This document shows, piece after piece, positions 1-11,000 of a stretch of DNA of 64,000 nucleotides. A program made the translations under genes and the position numbers. This stretch comes from Isochrysis galbana (Eukaryota > Haptophyta > Isochrysidales > Isochrysidaceae). The number at the start of each line of letters is the position of its first letter. Position 1 is the stretch's first letter. The notes below the pieces were generated by a model. It did not search any database, was not told the origin of the DNA, and worked only from the letters and a program-made list of their open reading frames with translations. The stretch covers positions 2,834,984 to 2,898,983 of the forward strand of contig CM030941.1 in the NCBI GenBank assembly GCA_018136815.1, in the 5' to 3' direction.

Positions 1-2535
1 AGGCGGAGGCTTCCCTCTGAGCTCGCGGCGTCGAGAGAAATGGTAGCGGAGTGAGCGGCCAAAAAATCGTTCCCGAGCAGAAGCATCGGGTTCCCTTCGA
101 TGACCGCGAACGAATGACGGAAGAGGCGACCGGACAAGGAGAAGACGAGGCTAGCCCGGCCCCTAGTGATGAGAGGAAGGCCGTCCGGCCCATGTAGGTT
201 GGGGACGGTAGCGTCCGATACGCGTTCGACGCAAGCGTCTTCAGGTAGTCGATCGAGAAGAGCAGTGGTGATTACTGATGGGCCCGCTCCAGTGTCAGCC
301 AGGGTGCTGTTCACCGTGAGAGCAACGTCCGGGAGAACGAACCCTTGAGCTGCGCGGTCGCCATCGGCACGGCAGACCACGAGATCGCGGACATAGAGGC
401 AGTGACGAGGGTAGAGCGGCGGCGGCGTGTCCGCGATAGATTCTACTGGAAGCGAGGTTCCGGCTCCGGGTGACGGGGTGGTTGGATTGGAGGCTGGCCT
501 GGACGGAGAAGATTCATCGACGTGGGGCACTCGCTCGATAGCGGCGGCTACCGTCTGCGGCACGAATGGTATTGAAGAGTATGGGGATGCCTTTGCCGAA
601 CTAGAGGGGTTAGGCACGCCATCATAGCCTAGCCCTCGACGGTCCGTCGGATGCCGAGGTTGATCCATTTGGCGTGACCATTCCTTCTCCAGGGACTTCT
701 GCAAGTCTGTCTTCGGAAGCTTCGACAACTCGGAAAAACCAGCCGCACTGAGACCCCTAGCGGCAGCCCCATCGCAACACAGTGCCCGTGGAGTACCCTC
801 TCCTTCGGCGGCGTCGGAGGGCTTGGTCTCGAGGGTCTGCATGCTCCGGTGTTCTGGCATCTCGGGCGTGTCATCTTCTCCCGAGTCGGGCCCGACATCC
901 CAGGTTTCGAGTGGCCTTTCGGCTACGAACGAATTGGTCAGTTCGGCCACTCCCTCGTCGCCAGCCGTGAAGGAGGCGCTCGGAGATAGTGCATTGATGC
1001 CTTGGGAGCCCAGTCGAGACAAGATGGAAGGTTCCGACGGCTCCGCAGCTGCCGCTTGCTCAGCGATTTCTTGGGCGATGGAAGGCGTGACATCCTGCCA
1101 CCGATGGACCCCCGAAATTACATCACGATCGAAGACCTGCCACTTGCTGCGGCGCTTCTTCACCGTGTTTGGAGGGCCTGGCGTTGTAGAGCGGTCCCTT
1201 ATGGGCCACTCCCACGGCGTGAAGCAGTCCACTTCCGCCACGGTCCCGTCTTGCGATGCGTTGGTTTCCGAGTCCTTCCGATGGAGCAGGCGAGACGCAT
1301 CGGCAACGGGGCCCGCGTCTGAGATCACGACTACCGAATCGGACACTAGCGTACCGCTGGGAGGCGTGAGGTGAGAGCTAGAAGCTGCCTCGCCTCCCCC
1401 CTCCATGAAGCGAGCCAGAGCCGTCCTCGGCTCAGCCAGTTCGAAGCCGGTCGAGCAAAGCGAAGGGCGTTCTCTCAAGCTGGCAGCGGCTTGGGAAATT
1501 GCCCAGTCCACCGTGAAGTCGAGCGAACGCGACGCCTTGGCTTCGCGCGCATAACGGCGCAAGACCGGCATCCACTGGGCCGCCATTGCACCGGCAATGC
1601 CCACATAGGTGCGGCTGCGAAGGGCGCCACGGTGGGGCGACGGCGATAGATCCGCCATCGCGGATAGACGTCCCTCGACAATCTTCGAAGGCTGCAGGGG
1701 CGGGAGTGAAGCCGTCAGGTACAGGCCAGTTGCTTTTTGATGGCCCGTGCCGTGCTGCCACGGCTGCACAAACTGCCGCGGTCGCAACCCCCCGACTAAG
1801 GCGGAGGCTTCCGCGTGCATTCGAGGATTTTCGACGGCAACGAAAGGCGCGTTGGCGCTTGCCATGGCGAGGAAGACTCTAGCGGCGGATTCGAGAGCCT
1901 GGCGTCGTCCCGGCTCCCGATCGAGCCACTGGCAACTCACCGCCGACAAATACGTGCACGGCGGATGCGCGACCACGAGGTCCCAACCGAGGTTTTGAAT
2001 GTGAAGAGCATCTCCGCAGAAGTGGGGAATGTAGTCGATCTCCGACGGTCGTAGATCGCACGTCGCGACGTGCGCTCCGGCGAGTAGGAACATCGAAGAC
2101 ACGACCCCGCTAGCTTCACCGACGACTAGAACGCGGGGTGGAGGAATCCCTCGGCCGCGTCGAACGTCACGGCGTCGTGGATCGCCGCTAACTCAGCGCA
2201 AAGCTCGTCAAAATGCGTCGGCAGTACGGCAGAGGGTGATGAATGAGTGCTCGCGTGCGGCCGCCGCAAGGCTAGAGCAGCTTCGGCGAGATGCGGGGCA
2301 AGATGACGGAGGAACCGCTAGCCCGGGCACGGGAGGCGGCTAACATTTGGAGCTCGCGCGTAGGGGCGCGGGCAGCTTCAGTAGACTTGGCGGCCGAGGA
2401 ACAACCAACCACGGCGATCCGGTGGATGGCCTCGGCAGTAGAATTCAGGGGGAGGGGGTCGTCGCCCTGAAGTTTCGGTGGGCTAGACCTGAAGGGGGTT
2501 GGCTCCGGCGGGCGATCCCTGGAACAGGGATCCTC
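1..2535 (-). pseudogene. Second, partial copy of Ty3-like pol (methyltransferase-like and protease region)
   Basis: This stretch repeats 3518-6052 almost base for base in the same orientation and runs into the scaffold gap. It covers the pol segment with the phage-type cytosine methyltransferase-like domain (about 1529-2146, minus strand) and the retropepsin region. Three single-base indels separate it from the other copy, near 171-174, 2146-2151 and 2291-2294. The extra C near 172 keeps the protease frame open here, whereas the other copy is shifted at that spot. The two later indels break this copy where the other one is open. The pattern suits either two elements or, more likely to me, one element assembled twice around the gap with homopolymer errors. 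Confidence 0.75.
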
Positions 2536-2635
2536 NNNNNNNNNNNNNNNNNNNNNNNNNNNNNNNNNNNNNNNNNNNNNNNNNNNNNNNNNNNNNNNNN
2601 NNNNNNNNNNNNNNNNNNNNNNNNNNNNNNNNNNN
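2536..2635. other. Scaffold gap of 100 N
   Basis: Exactly 100 undetermined bases, the conventional size for a gap of unknown length. The left flank ends inside the duplicated pol segment and the right flank begins in the reverse transcriptase start, so the rest of the reverse transcriptase, RNase H, integrase and 3' LTR of the element may be missing here. Confidence 0.98.
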
Positions 2636-3654
2636 TGCTACCTCCTCTTCTATGATGAGCTCGCCTGCGCGGCCCACTCTAGACGGAGCATGCCGGTGAG
2701 GAACAGCGCCGGGGTTGAGTGGCAACTCCACCTCGAGAACGTGCGTATGGTTTGGAGCCCCCGGGTGCAACGCGAAAGCTTTGATGCGCCGGGCCAAGAG
2801 TTGGCGTACTTCTTCTCGTTGATCGTCGGAAAGAAGCCGGTCCGGATCGATGGTGGCTGAGTCGAGTAGAGCTCGTTGCTCCTCGCTCAGCGCGGTGACA
2901 GGGTCACCATCCCCCTCGCTTCCAGTCGGAGTCCAGCCCCGGTGCAACTTGAAACGCACCTGGAGCGAAGCTATCGGATGCAGAGACGGCAGGGTCAGCG
3001 CATTGACCCCGGTGTGGACGATCGTCACCGCGATGCGATGATCGTCCGTGGGCGTGACCACCGTGGGCATTACGAGAGGGGACGAATCGAGAGCCTCGCG
3101 GTTTGGTAGGCGGTCGACCAGCATCGCGCAGTCCGAATGATCTCGGAGAGCTAGCGGAACCCTAACCCAGATGGTTGCGCGGTGGAAGGCAGGAATCGTC
3201 ACCGCTTGCTCCGTGTAGAGAAGATATTCGGACGAGGTAGACGCCGGAGCTTTGGCCGCAACTCGTCGGCAGACTCAAAGAGAGGTGTATAGAGTGGCTG
3301 CCTAGCATCAGCAGCAGCCTCACCCACCGATCCGGCCGGGATCTCTCGTGTTGCCGTCGACCTCTCCAGAAAGTCGACAGTCAGCGGCTGACCGGGTGAC
3401 ATCGAGATAGCTCCGACGAAGCCGGAGTCCGCGACTGGGGGCGGCGCCGTGGAAACTCTGACTACGCATTCGGAAAGGACTCTTGAAGAGTCTTCTGCAT
3501 CGCCAGAGGCCGGACGGAGGCGGAGGCTTCCCTCTGAGCTCGCGGCGTCGAGAGAAATGGTAGCGGAGTGAGCGGCCAAAAAATCGTTCCCGAGCAGAAG
3601 CATCGGGTTCCCTTCGATGACCGCGAACGAATGACGGAAGAGGCGACCGGACAA
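2636..3654 (-). pseudogene. Ty3-like pol, end of protease and start of reverse transcriptase (frameshifted)
   Basis: This continues the upstream pol reading on the minus strand but in two further frames. In 3654-3199 the protein has the LLLGNDFL motif typical of the C-terminal part of retropepsin-like domains. In 3202-2636 it reads into KAFALHPGAPNHTHVLEVEL and then GELIIEEEV, which matches the conserved run-in to the Ty3/gypsy reverse transcriptase (the H-I-x-T-x-x-A-x-P region and the start of the fingers). It ends at the gap, so no catalytic YxDD block is visible. The changes of frame near 3677 and 3230 are either real decay or base-calling errors. The first is absent from the duplicate copy at the window start, which favours error. 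Confidence 0.7.
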
Positions 3655-6600
3655 GGAGAAGACGAGGCTAGCCCGGCCCTAGTGATGAGAGGAAGGCCGT
3701 CCGGCCCATGTAGGTTGGGGACGGTAGCGTCCGATACGCGTTCGACGCAAGCGTCTTCAGGTAGTCGATCGAGAAGAGCAGTGGTGATTACTGATGGGCC
3801 CGCTCCAGTGTCAGCCAGGGTGCTGTTCACCGTGAGAGCAACGTCCGGGAGAACGAACCCTTGAGCTGCGCGGTCGCCATCGGCACGGCAGACCACGAGA
3901 TCGCGGACATAGAGGCAGTGACGAGGGTAGAGCGGCGGCGGCGTGTCCGCGATAGATTCTACTGGAAGCGAGGTTCCGGCTCCGGGTGACGGGGTGGTTG
4001 GATTGGAGGCTGGCCTGGACGGAGAAGATTCATCGACGTGGGGCACTCGCTCGATAGCGGCGGCTACCGTCTGCGGCACGAATGGTATTGAAGAGTATGG
4101 GGATGCCTTTGCCGAACTAGAGGGGTTAGGCACGCCATCATAGCCTAGCCCTCGACGGTCCGTCGGATGCCGAGGTTGATCCATTTGGCGTGACCATTCC
4201 TTCTCCAGGGACTTCTGCAAGTCTGTCTTCGGAAGCTTCGACAACTCGGAAAAACCAGCCGCACTGAGACCCCTAGCGGCAGCCCCATCGCAACACAGTG
4301 CCCGTGGAGTACCCTCTCCTTCGGCGGCGTCGGAGGGCTTGGTCTCGAGGGTCTGCATGCTCCGGTGTTCTGGCATCTCGGGCGTGTCATCTTCTCCCGA
4401 GTCGGGCCCGACATCCCAGGTTTCGAGTGGCCTTTCGGCTACGAACGAATTGGTCAGTTCGGCCACTCCCTCGTCGCCAGCCGTGAAGGAGGCGCTCGGA
4501 GATAGTGCATTGATGCCTTGGGAGCCCAGTCGAGACAAGATGGAAGGTTCCGACGGCTCCGCAGCTGCCGCTTGCTCAGCGATTTCTTGGGCGATGGAAG
4601 GCGTGACATCCTGCCACCGATGGACCCCCGAAATTACATCACGATCGAAGACCTGCCACTTGCTGCGGCGCTTCTTCACCGTGTTTGGAGGGCCTGGCGT
4701 TGTAGAGCGGTCCCTTATGGGCCACTCCCACGGCGTGAAGCAGTCCACTTCCGCCACGGTCCCGTCTTGCGATGCGTTGGTTTCCGAGTCCTTCCGATGG
4801 AGCAGGCGAGACGCATCGGCAACGGGGCCCGCGTCTGAGATCACGACTACCGAATCGGACACTAGCGTACCGCTGGGAGGCGTGAGGTGAGAGCTAGAAG
4901 CTGCCTCGCCTCCCCCCTCCATGAAGCGAGCCAGAGCCGTCCTCGGCTCAGCCAGTTCGAAGCCGGTCGAGCAAAGCGAAGGGCGTTCTCTCAAGCTGGC
5001 AGCGGCTTGGGAAATTGCCCAGTCCACCGTGAAGTCGAGCGAACGCGACGCCTTGGCTTCGCGCGCATAACGGCGCAAGACCGGCATCCACTGGGCCGCC
5101 ATTGCACCGGCAATGCCCACATAGGTGCGGCTGCGAAGGGCGCCACGGTGGGGCGACGGCGATAGATCCGCCATCGCGGATAGACGTCCCTCGACAATCT
5201 TCGAAGGCTGCAGGGGCGGGAGTGAAGCCGTCAGGTACAGGCCAGTTGCTTTTTGATGGCCCGTGCCGTGCTGCCACGGCTGCACAAACTGCCGCGGTCG
5301 CAACCCCCCGACTAAGGCGGAGGCTTCCGCGTGCATTCGAGGATTTTCGACGGCAACGAAAGGCGCGTTGGCGCTTGCCATGGCGAGGAAGACTCTAGCG
5401 GCGGATTCGAGAGCCTGGCGTCGTCCCGGCTCCCGATCGAGCCACTGGCAACTCACCGCCGACAAATACGTGCACGGCGGATGCGCGACCACGAGGTCCC
5501 AACCGAGGTTTTGAATGTGAAGAGCATCTCCGCAGAAGTGGGGAATGTAGTCGATCTCCGACGGTCGTAGATCGCACGTCGCGACGTGCGCTCCGGCGAG
5601 TAGGAACATCGAAGACACGACCCCGCTAGCTTCACCGACGACTAGAACGCGGGGTGGAGGAATCCCCTCGGCCGCGTCGAACGTCACGGCGTCGTGGATC
5701 GCCGCTAACTCAGCGCAAAGCTCGTCAAAATGCGTCGGCAGTACGGCAGAGGGTGATGAATGAGTGCTCGCGTGCGGCCGCCGCAAGGCTAGAGCAGCTT
5801 CGGCGAGATGGCGGGGCAAGATGACGGAGGAACCGCTAGCCCGGGCACGGGAGGCGGCTAACATTTGGAGCTCGCGCGTAGGGGCGCGGGCAGCTTCAGT
5901 AGACTTGGCGGCCGAGGAACAACCAACCACGGCGATCCGGTGGATGGCCTCGGCAGTAGAATTCAGGGGGAGGGGGTCGTCGCCCTGAAGTTTCGGTGGG
6001 CTAGACCTGAAGGGGGTTGGCTCCGGCGGGCGATCCCTGGAACAGGGATCCTCCAGAGAGCCGAGAGAAAGAGGAGACGCCGGCGTCCGTGTGGGGCGCG
6101 ACGAGAGATCGTAATCGACGGCCCCTGCGTCTCCCGAGTCTGGGGTGGCCACGGCGTGAGCGCGGAAAGCCGCAGCTCCCTTGGAACCTTCATCTTCATT
6201 GACTCCGGAAGCCGACCCTTCCGGGTCGGGAACCAGGTCAGAAACGAGAACAGGTGCAACTTCGAGACGAGAGAATGAACACGATGACGGAGAAATATAA
6301 CGAACCGGGGAGAGAGGTGAGGAGGAGGCACAAGTCTCCGCCTCCACTGCACGAGAACCTACGGTAGACAACGACAATTCGTCCGCAGAGCGGCTCCGGC
6401 TATGGCCCTTGGGAGAGAGGTCTCCAGTGGGGTCCCGCCGGGAAAGAGCAGAAACAGGTAAAGCAGCAACAACGTTTTCGGACGCGGCAGCGGCCACGTC
6501 GGACCTATCCATAGAACCTAGAGCAGAAGATGATACCGAGTCGACAGCCCTCGAGGGCTTTACAACTGACTGTTTACGAAACGAAGAGACCGAAGACGCG

Positions 6601-6935
6601 TCGGATCCACCTAGCCCACCCCCTTGGGCAGGGCCGTCGGGGGATGAATCCAGGGATGAAGATGCGTCGAAAGACCTAGGAGAATTAGAAGAAACCGAAG
6701 ACAGCATAGTATCCGTAGAAATAGATTCCAAGAGGGGCAGCGAGCGAGAATCGGCCCCTAACATCCTAATAGCGTGCGGAGTAATAGAAGAACTTGTAGA
6801 CGTACACGAATTTCGGAGAGTCGGGTCGCGACTATCTCCGGGGCAAACCTGTTTCCAGGAGCCCGGGTCAAGTGTCGACTCCGGCTTCCGAGATAGCCGT
6901 TCGGCGGGGGCTTCAGCCGGCGAGGCGGCTCCCAC
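3462..6935 (-). CDS. Ty3/gypsy-like Pol N-terminal part: methyltransferase-like domain plus retropepsin
   Basis: Open reading of 1157 residues. Residues 1-400 are Ser/Pro/Ala-rich and disordered. Residues about 425-630 resemble the DNA cytosine methyltransferase-like proteins of phages. They show a degenerate SAM loop (VVGEASGVVSS, 432-442), CDLRPSE, the catalytic-type HPPCTYLS (Cys near 488), VENP (529-532), QPWQHG followed by KATGLYL, and a C-terminal RSRTYVGIAGAMAAQW. Residues about 1010-1090 are a retropepsin with DTGAGPS at 1042-1048. The frame is lost after the protease (near 3677) and resumes in other frames. Gag lies directly upstream on the same strand. Retrotransposon-borne cytosine methyltransferases are known in dinoflagellates and charophytes; whether this domain is active is unknown, because the usual FxGxG of motif I is not conserved. 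Confidence 0.8.
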   Translation of the reverse strand: MGAASPAEAPAERLSRKPESTLDPGSWKQVCPGDSRDPTLRNSCTSTSSSITPHAIRMLGADSRSLPLLESISTDTMLSSVSSNSPRSFDASSSLDSSPDGPAQGGGLGGSDASSVSSFRKQSVVKPSRAVDSVSSSALGSMDRSDVAAAASENVVAALPVSALSRRDPTGDLSPKGHSRSRSADELSLSTVGSRAVEAETCASSSPLSPVRYISPSSCSFSRLEVAPVLVSDLVPDPEGSASGVNEDEGSKGAAAFRAHAVATPDSGDAGAVDYDLSSRPTRTPASPLSLGSLEDPCSRDRPPEPTPFRSSPPKLQGDDPLPLNSTAEAIHRIAVVGCSSAAKSTEAARAPTRELQMLAASRARASGSSVILPRHLAEAALALRRPHASTHSSPSAVLPTHFDELCAELAAIHDAVTFDAAEGIPPPRVLVVGEASGVVSSMFLLAGAHVATCDLRPSEIDYIPHFCGDALHIQNLGWDLVVAHPPCTYLSAVSCQWLDREPGRRQALESAARVFLAMASANAPFVAVENPRMHAEASALVGGLRPRQFVQPWQHGTGHQKATGLYLTASLPPLQPSKIVEGRLSAMADLSPSPHRGALRSRTYVGIAGAMAAQWMPVLRRYAREAKASRSLDFTVDWAISQAAASLRERPSLCSTGFELAEPRTALARFMEGGGEAASSSHLTPPSGTLVSDSVVVISDAGPVADASRLLHRKDSETNASQDGTVAEVDCFTPWEWPIRDRSTTPGPPNTVKKRRSKWQVFDRDVISGVHRWQDVTPSIAQEIAEQAAAAEPSEPSILSRLGSQGINALSPSASFTAGDEGVAELTNSFVAERPLETWDVGPDSGEDDTPEMPEHRSMQTLETKPSDAAEGEGTPRALCCDGAAARGLSAAGFSELSKLPKTDLQKSLEKEWSRQMDQPRHPTDRRGLGYDGVPNPSSSAKASPYSSIPFVPQTVAAAIERVPHVDESSPSRPASNPTTPSPGAGTSLPVESIADTPPPLYPRHCLYVRDLVVCRADGDRAAQGFVLPDVALTVNSTLADTGAGPSVITTALLDRLPEDACVERVSDATVPNLHGPDGLPLITRAGLASSSPCPVASSVIRSRSSKGTRCFCSGTIFWPLTPLPFLSTPRAQREASASVRPLAMQKTLQESFPNA

Positions 6936-7100
6936 CGTCGAGGACTGAATAGAGCTAGAGACAGGGGGAGAATCGCCGCGTCGACAGCTCTTCTCCCCAA
7001 GCGGCGTAGGGATCGGATCGGGATGGTGGTGGTGGCGTTCAGGCCCACCGCCCGCGATGTTCTCCGCCAGGGTTTGAAGGACGGGGACCCCGCCGGACCC

Positions 7101-9983
7101 CTACTGAGGCTTAACCCGGACCATCGAGCGAAGAAGCTTATGAATGTGCTCGTCCGATCCGCACTCTCCGCAGCCAGCCTCACACAGAAAGCGGATATAT
7201 GGCTGACAGATGACGGGGTTGTGAGCACCGTCTCCCGTGCCATATTTCCAGGCTTCGCTGGATGGAGTGCCAGGAGGAGCTTGAGGTCGGAAAGCGCAGA
7301 AGGCACAGCCGTTTTCGTTCGTCCATTCGGTGATTCCCCTATTGATATCGTCCGTTCGTGGAGTTTCCATTGAATTATCGGCCGGTCGGCACTTTGCTAG
7401 CGCCGCCGAGACCCTTGGGTGCTTGGCATAGCCTGCTACGGCCCAGAAGCGGGCTCGGGCCCGATTCCAAAGCTCGGGCGTCCACCGGGATACGCCCAAA
7501 TCGGGCGGTAGCCCTTGGCCGTTCGCCGGAGGATCGCAGCGACGGCTGGGCGGCCGAGACGAGCCTCCCTTTCGACCCGGTGGATCGGTCAGTATAGCCG
7601 GCAACGGTGAGTTGGAGTGGTAACTTGCCGGCGGTGCAGCAGCCCGATAATCAGGCTTCGAAGCAGGCGAATGTCCCTGTCCGCGAAGAGCTTCCGCCAC
7701 GGTAGCTTGGACGGCCGCCTGCACGGCGGCAACCATGTCCGTGGTCGAAGCGGTCTTCTGGGACGAGGAAGTCTCGTTCTTTGCCTCGCCTGAGGCTTTA
7801 GTGCGTACGCTAGCCACGGTTTGCTTCGTCGAGGGCCGGGATTGATGACGCTTCACCCGAGCCTGCTCGTAAGGGCTGAGGTACCGTTGGCAGAGGTTGA
7901 CGCACGAGAGCGCCGACCGACCTAGCTCGTGGTTCTCTACGCGGAAACGAGTCTCCGCGAGCACCTCCGCAAATTTAATAGCATTATCGACGCCGCGCTG
8001 AGGATCAACCTTATCGTTCCGGATGATTTCTTCGAACCTCTGGTTGATCTCATGGGCCATGTTTGGATGATCCCACACGTTGGTGGAGTCAACCGCGGAA
8101 TCGCCAAGCTTGCGGATGTAGGCGCGAACCAAATTCTTGCTGAGCTCACATAGATCAGCGCCAGCCTCGCGCTCCCTCATGCGGTCCCACTCCATCGACG
8201 CCGAGTCTTTCGCGAAACCATCGGCCCCGTTTGCGAAGGTCCCGTCGCATTTGCGAAGAAGGACGTCAGCAGCGAGGACAGGATTGAGAGCGAGGGCGCG
8301 GTCCTCCACTAGATCGAGGAGGAAGGCGAAGATGCGAGAATTGCCGCTGGAATTGGCTCCGGCTGCCGCGAGGAGGGAGGTAAATATTTCGCGATGATCG
8401 CAGCCGAGCGCTAGTGCCCGCTCCAACGGCTTGATGAGAGTTAGCCGAAATTCGTTCCAGGCTGTCGCCGCGGTTTGAACGTTATCGGAGGCGAGGGCCT
8501 TTGGGAAGCGGAGCTCCGAAAGCTCTTTGCCCATCCTGACCTGATGGTGAAGGGTTTGCTCGGCTGAGAAGCGGCTACGCACCCATTTGAGCAAGTGGTC
8601 CTCCTCCATGAAAATTCGGCAATGCCAAACGTTGCCCGCCAGGGAGAGGTTGCTCTTCAAAATGGTGTGGATGAGCTCGTGCTCGTCGGAGTCGCGGTAA
8701 AGGGCGGCCAGATCGCGTGAAGGCAGGGCGAGGAGATTTTTCCACTCGCTTACAACTGCCTCTCGCTCATCCATCCCCACCGCGAGGCAGGGGTCACGAG
8801 GGTGGCGAAGTGGCACCATCGGGGTCGGGCCCCGGTAAGGGCTTTGGTCCTGGCGGCGGGATTCCGATTTAGAGGTCGGGTACGCCGACCGTGGAACCCT
8901 AGAAGCCGGAGAGCTGTGGCCCTTTGGGTCTAGAGCAGGAGGCTCGCCCATGGGTGGTTCCCTCTGAACCGGCCTAGCAGAATCCGCAGCCGCCTCGGTC
9001 CGATCCATCGACGGACTTGAAGCGGGCTCTTGGCGGGCTTGGAGTAGCTGAGTCAGGGCTTTGAACCCTGCTTCAACTTGATCCCGGAGAAGCCCCTCCC
9101 TCGCCTCTGCCGCGGCAAGGGATGAGTGTAGGCGCTCCACAGCCCCTTTTAGGGTGTTGGTCTCCGCCTGAAGCCTTGCCATTTCCGCATCCTGACGCGC
9201 CGCGGCCGTCTCGATCGGGGTGATCTCTTGATCAAGGACCCCTTTTGATGACGGCGGGGCATAGTCCCGGTAGGCGGGGCTTCGGAAGCTGATCACCTCA
9301 GCTTCACCCACCTCAGACTCATCATCTCGAAGGTGAGGAGGCGGGTCAAATTGAATCAGAGGGAGGGGACCCTCCTCCACCTCATGGGCCAACTCAGCGA
9401 CGCTGAAGTTGGCTTCATGCGGGAGAGGGTCATGCTCCACCATGGCCCGCTGTGATTGCACCCGGTGGGTGCCGAGGGCAGCGGACCAAGACTCGCCATC
9501 CGCCACGAGCTGATCGGAGCCAGTCGTGGAGATAGCAGCCGGAGTGATGGGTGCCACTGGTGCAGCCTCAGAGGCCGTGGGATCACTCGGACATCCAACG
9601 GGAACAGAAGCTGCAGCGGGCAGAGAAGGTTCCCTGAGAGGTTCCTCCTCTGCGGCCGAGGACGCGAGCTTAGATTTCGTGCTTGTCGAGTCGAGCGCTA
9701 CCGGAGGGCTCTGAGCCACTCCGTCGCGAGCGGCACCGGCGGCTAGCGCGGCGCTTTGCCCCTCCTCCCCACCGGGAGTCGGGTGAATGAAATTCTGGAC
9801 TGGGTCGGGCAACCCCATTCGGGTGTATGGACAGGGAACGAACGGCGAACGAAGGACTGTGGGGCGGCGAGGCGCTCCTAGCGGCCCTAGTGTGTTGGGT
9901 TTTAAGAGATTGTTAGACCTACAAAGAACTCTTCCCTCAGGGAGGGAGCCTAGGCTGCTTGAGTGCAGCGACGCAGCGAACAA
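7101..9983 (-). CDS. Gag-like polyprotein of the Ty3-like retrotransposon
   Basis: Intact 960-residue reading; the initiator may instead be Met56 (MGLPDPVQ). Residues 1-250 are low complexity. Residues about 257-318 form a predicted coiled coil rich in Ala, Glu and Leu. The middle (about 400-720) is a helical capsid-like region containing EWKNLLALPSRDLAALYRDS. A Gln/Ser/Pro-rich linker follows. The C-terminus has a Cys/His cluster (CAFC, then spaced His and Cys, CxxxCGEC, and HIH) consistent with zinc binding, though not a classic CCHC knuckle. It lies about 165 bp upstream of the pol reading on the same strand, as expected for gag. I infer Gag from position and architecture, because capsid sequences are too divergent to recognise by eye. 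Confidence 0.7.
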   Translation of the reverse strand: MFAASLHSSSLGSLPEGRVLCRSNNLLKPNTLGPLGAPRRPTVLRSPFVPCPYTRMGLPDPVQNFIHPTPGGEEGQSAALAAGAARDGVAQSPPVALDSTSTKSKLASSAAEEEPLREPSLPAAASVPVGCPSDPTASEAAPVAPITPAAISTTGSDQLVADGESWSAALGTHRVQSQRAMVEHDPLPHEANFSVAELAHEVEEGPLPLIQFDPPPHLRDDESEVGEAEVISFRSPAYRDYAPPSSKGVLDQEITPIETAAARQDAEMARLQAETNTLKGAVERLHSSLAAAEAREGLLRDQVEAGFKALTQLLQARQEPASSPSMDRTEAAADSARPVQREPPMGEPPALDPKGHSSPASRVPRSAYPTSKSESRRQDQSPYRGPTPMVPLRHPRDPCLAVGMDEREAVVSEWKNLLALPSRDLAALYRDSDEHELIHTILKSNLSLAGNVWHCRIFMEEDHLLKWVRSRFSAEQTLHHQVRMGKELSELRFPKALASDNVQTAATAWNEFRLTLIKPLERALALGCDHREIFTSLLAAAGANSSGNSRIFAFLLDLVEDRALALNPVLAADVLLRKCDGTFANGADGFAKDSASMEWDRMREREAGADLCELSKNLVRAYIRKLGDSAVDSTNVWDHPNMAHEINQRFEEIIRNDKVDPQRGVDNAIKFAEVLAETRFRVENHELGRSALSCVNLCQRYLSPYEQARVKRHQSRPSTKQTVASVRTKASGEAKNETSSSQKTASTTDMVAAVQAAVQATVAEALRGQGHSPASKPDYRAAAPPASYHSNSPLPAILTDPPGRKGGSSRPPSRRCDPPANGQGLPPDLGVSRWTPELWNRARARFWAVAGYAKHPRVSAALAKCRPADNSMETPRTDDINRGITEWTNENGCAFCAFRPQAPPGTPSSEAWKYGTGDGAHNPVICQPYIRFLCEAGCGECGSDEHIHKLLRSMVRVKPQ

Positions 9984-9989
9984 CGACGG

Positions 9990-11000
9990 ACAAAGAGCCT
10001 GAGAACAACAGGATACACCGACTCACAAACACACCGGAATCATTCACCCAAACCAAGCAAATTATCAAGCAACCGCGACCCCAAATCACCGATAACTCAA
10101 ACACGTCGCGAGAGACGGAGAGAGAGAGCGAGAGAGAGAGAGAGACTCCGCAGCGACGGCCGGAGCGTGTCTCCGTTGTAACTTCCCACGTAGCGGAGAG
10201 TCCGAAGGGGAGCGTCATGTCGCGCGACCACGGCGATCACTTTGGATACAGATCGCAACGAGATGTCTTCACGACAGAGGAAATCTTGCCGTTGAGCGTG
10301 AACCTTCTAGACGCTTCTAACGAACAACCCTGAGTAGCAACCAAGGGGAAGAAACACCAAAGGGGCCAAGGCTTGCATGTAGCTTGCATCAAGGGGAAAG
10401 ATTCCCTCACCTAGGAAGCGAACCTACACCGATCTCCAAGGGGAGATGGCAAATTAAACCTCAAATCTCGAGCGGCTAGAGCAACCGACTCGCTCGCCAA
10501 AACCTTGACCGAGAAGAAAGAAGCAAGGACCTACAAGCCAAGGGTAGCGGACCTAGGGAATGTGAGAGGAAATTTCCGAACGCCAAGACGAACGCCAAAC
10601 GCTGGAAGACAACGAAACCCTAACCAGGCTAAACAAAACCTACGACGAACAGGCCTGGACGACAACGAAAGTTAGCAAGTCCCAAGAAAGAACCGGAACC
10701 CAACAAGAAACAACAAGCCTTGCAAGAAGCTAAACAAGCCTTCACAAGGTAACCTGAGAGCCTGAGACAAGCGCGCAGCGAGTGACAGGCGACCTGGCTC
10801 CTTTGGGTCAAGATTACCCGAAAGGAGGAAACCTGGAATCTAGACCTGACAAACAGGCTAGAAGGAACGAAACAAGAACTCGAATTCTAGATCGCTAGGG
10901 ACGAACCCTACCAACCTAGATGTACCTGAGCTTCACCGTGTGGCCGCACGGCGAAGGACCTGGAATCAAGAGCCTGGAAATCGCATCATCTGGGATGAAT
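9990..11000 (-). repeat. Probable 5' LTR and leader of the Ty3-like element
   Basis: Between the gag start and about 11000 there is no convincing gene. On the minus strand the segment opens with TGATGCGATTTCCAGGCTC. About 215 bp from here (10785-11000) recur at 44215-44430, and about 100 bp recur at 29674-29775, both in the opposite orientation on the plus strand. A terminal TG, a position just upstream of gag and dispersed copies all fit an LTR. A matching CA end and a tRNA primer-binding site were not found, so the LTR/leader boundary is undetermined. A short GA tract lies at 10117-10144. Confidence 0.5.
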
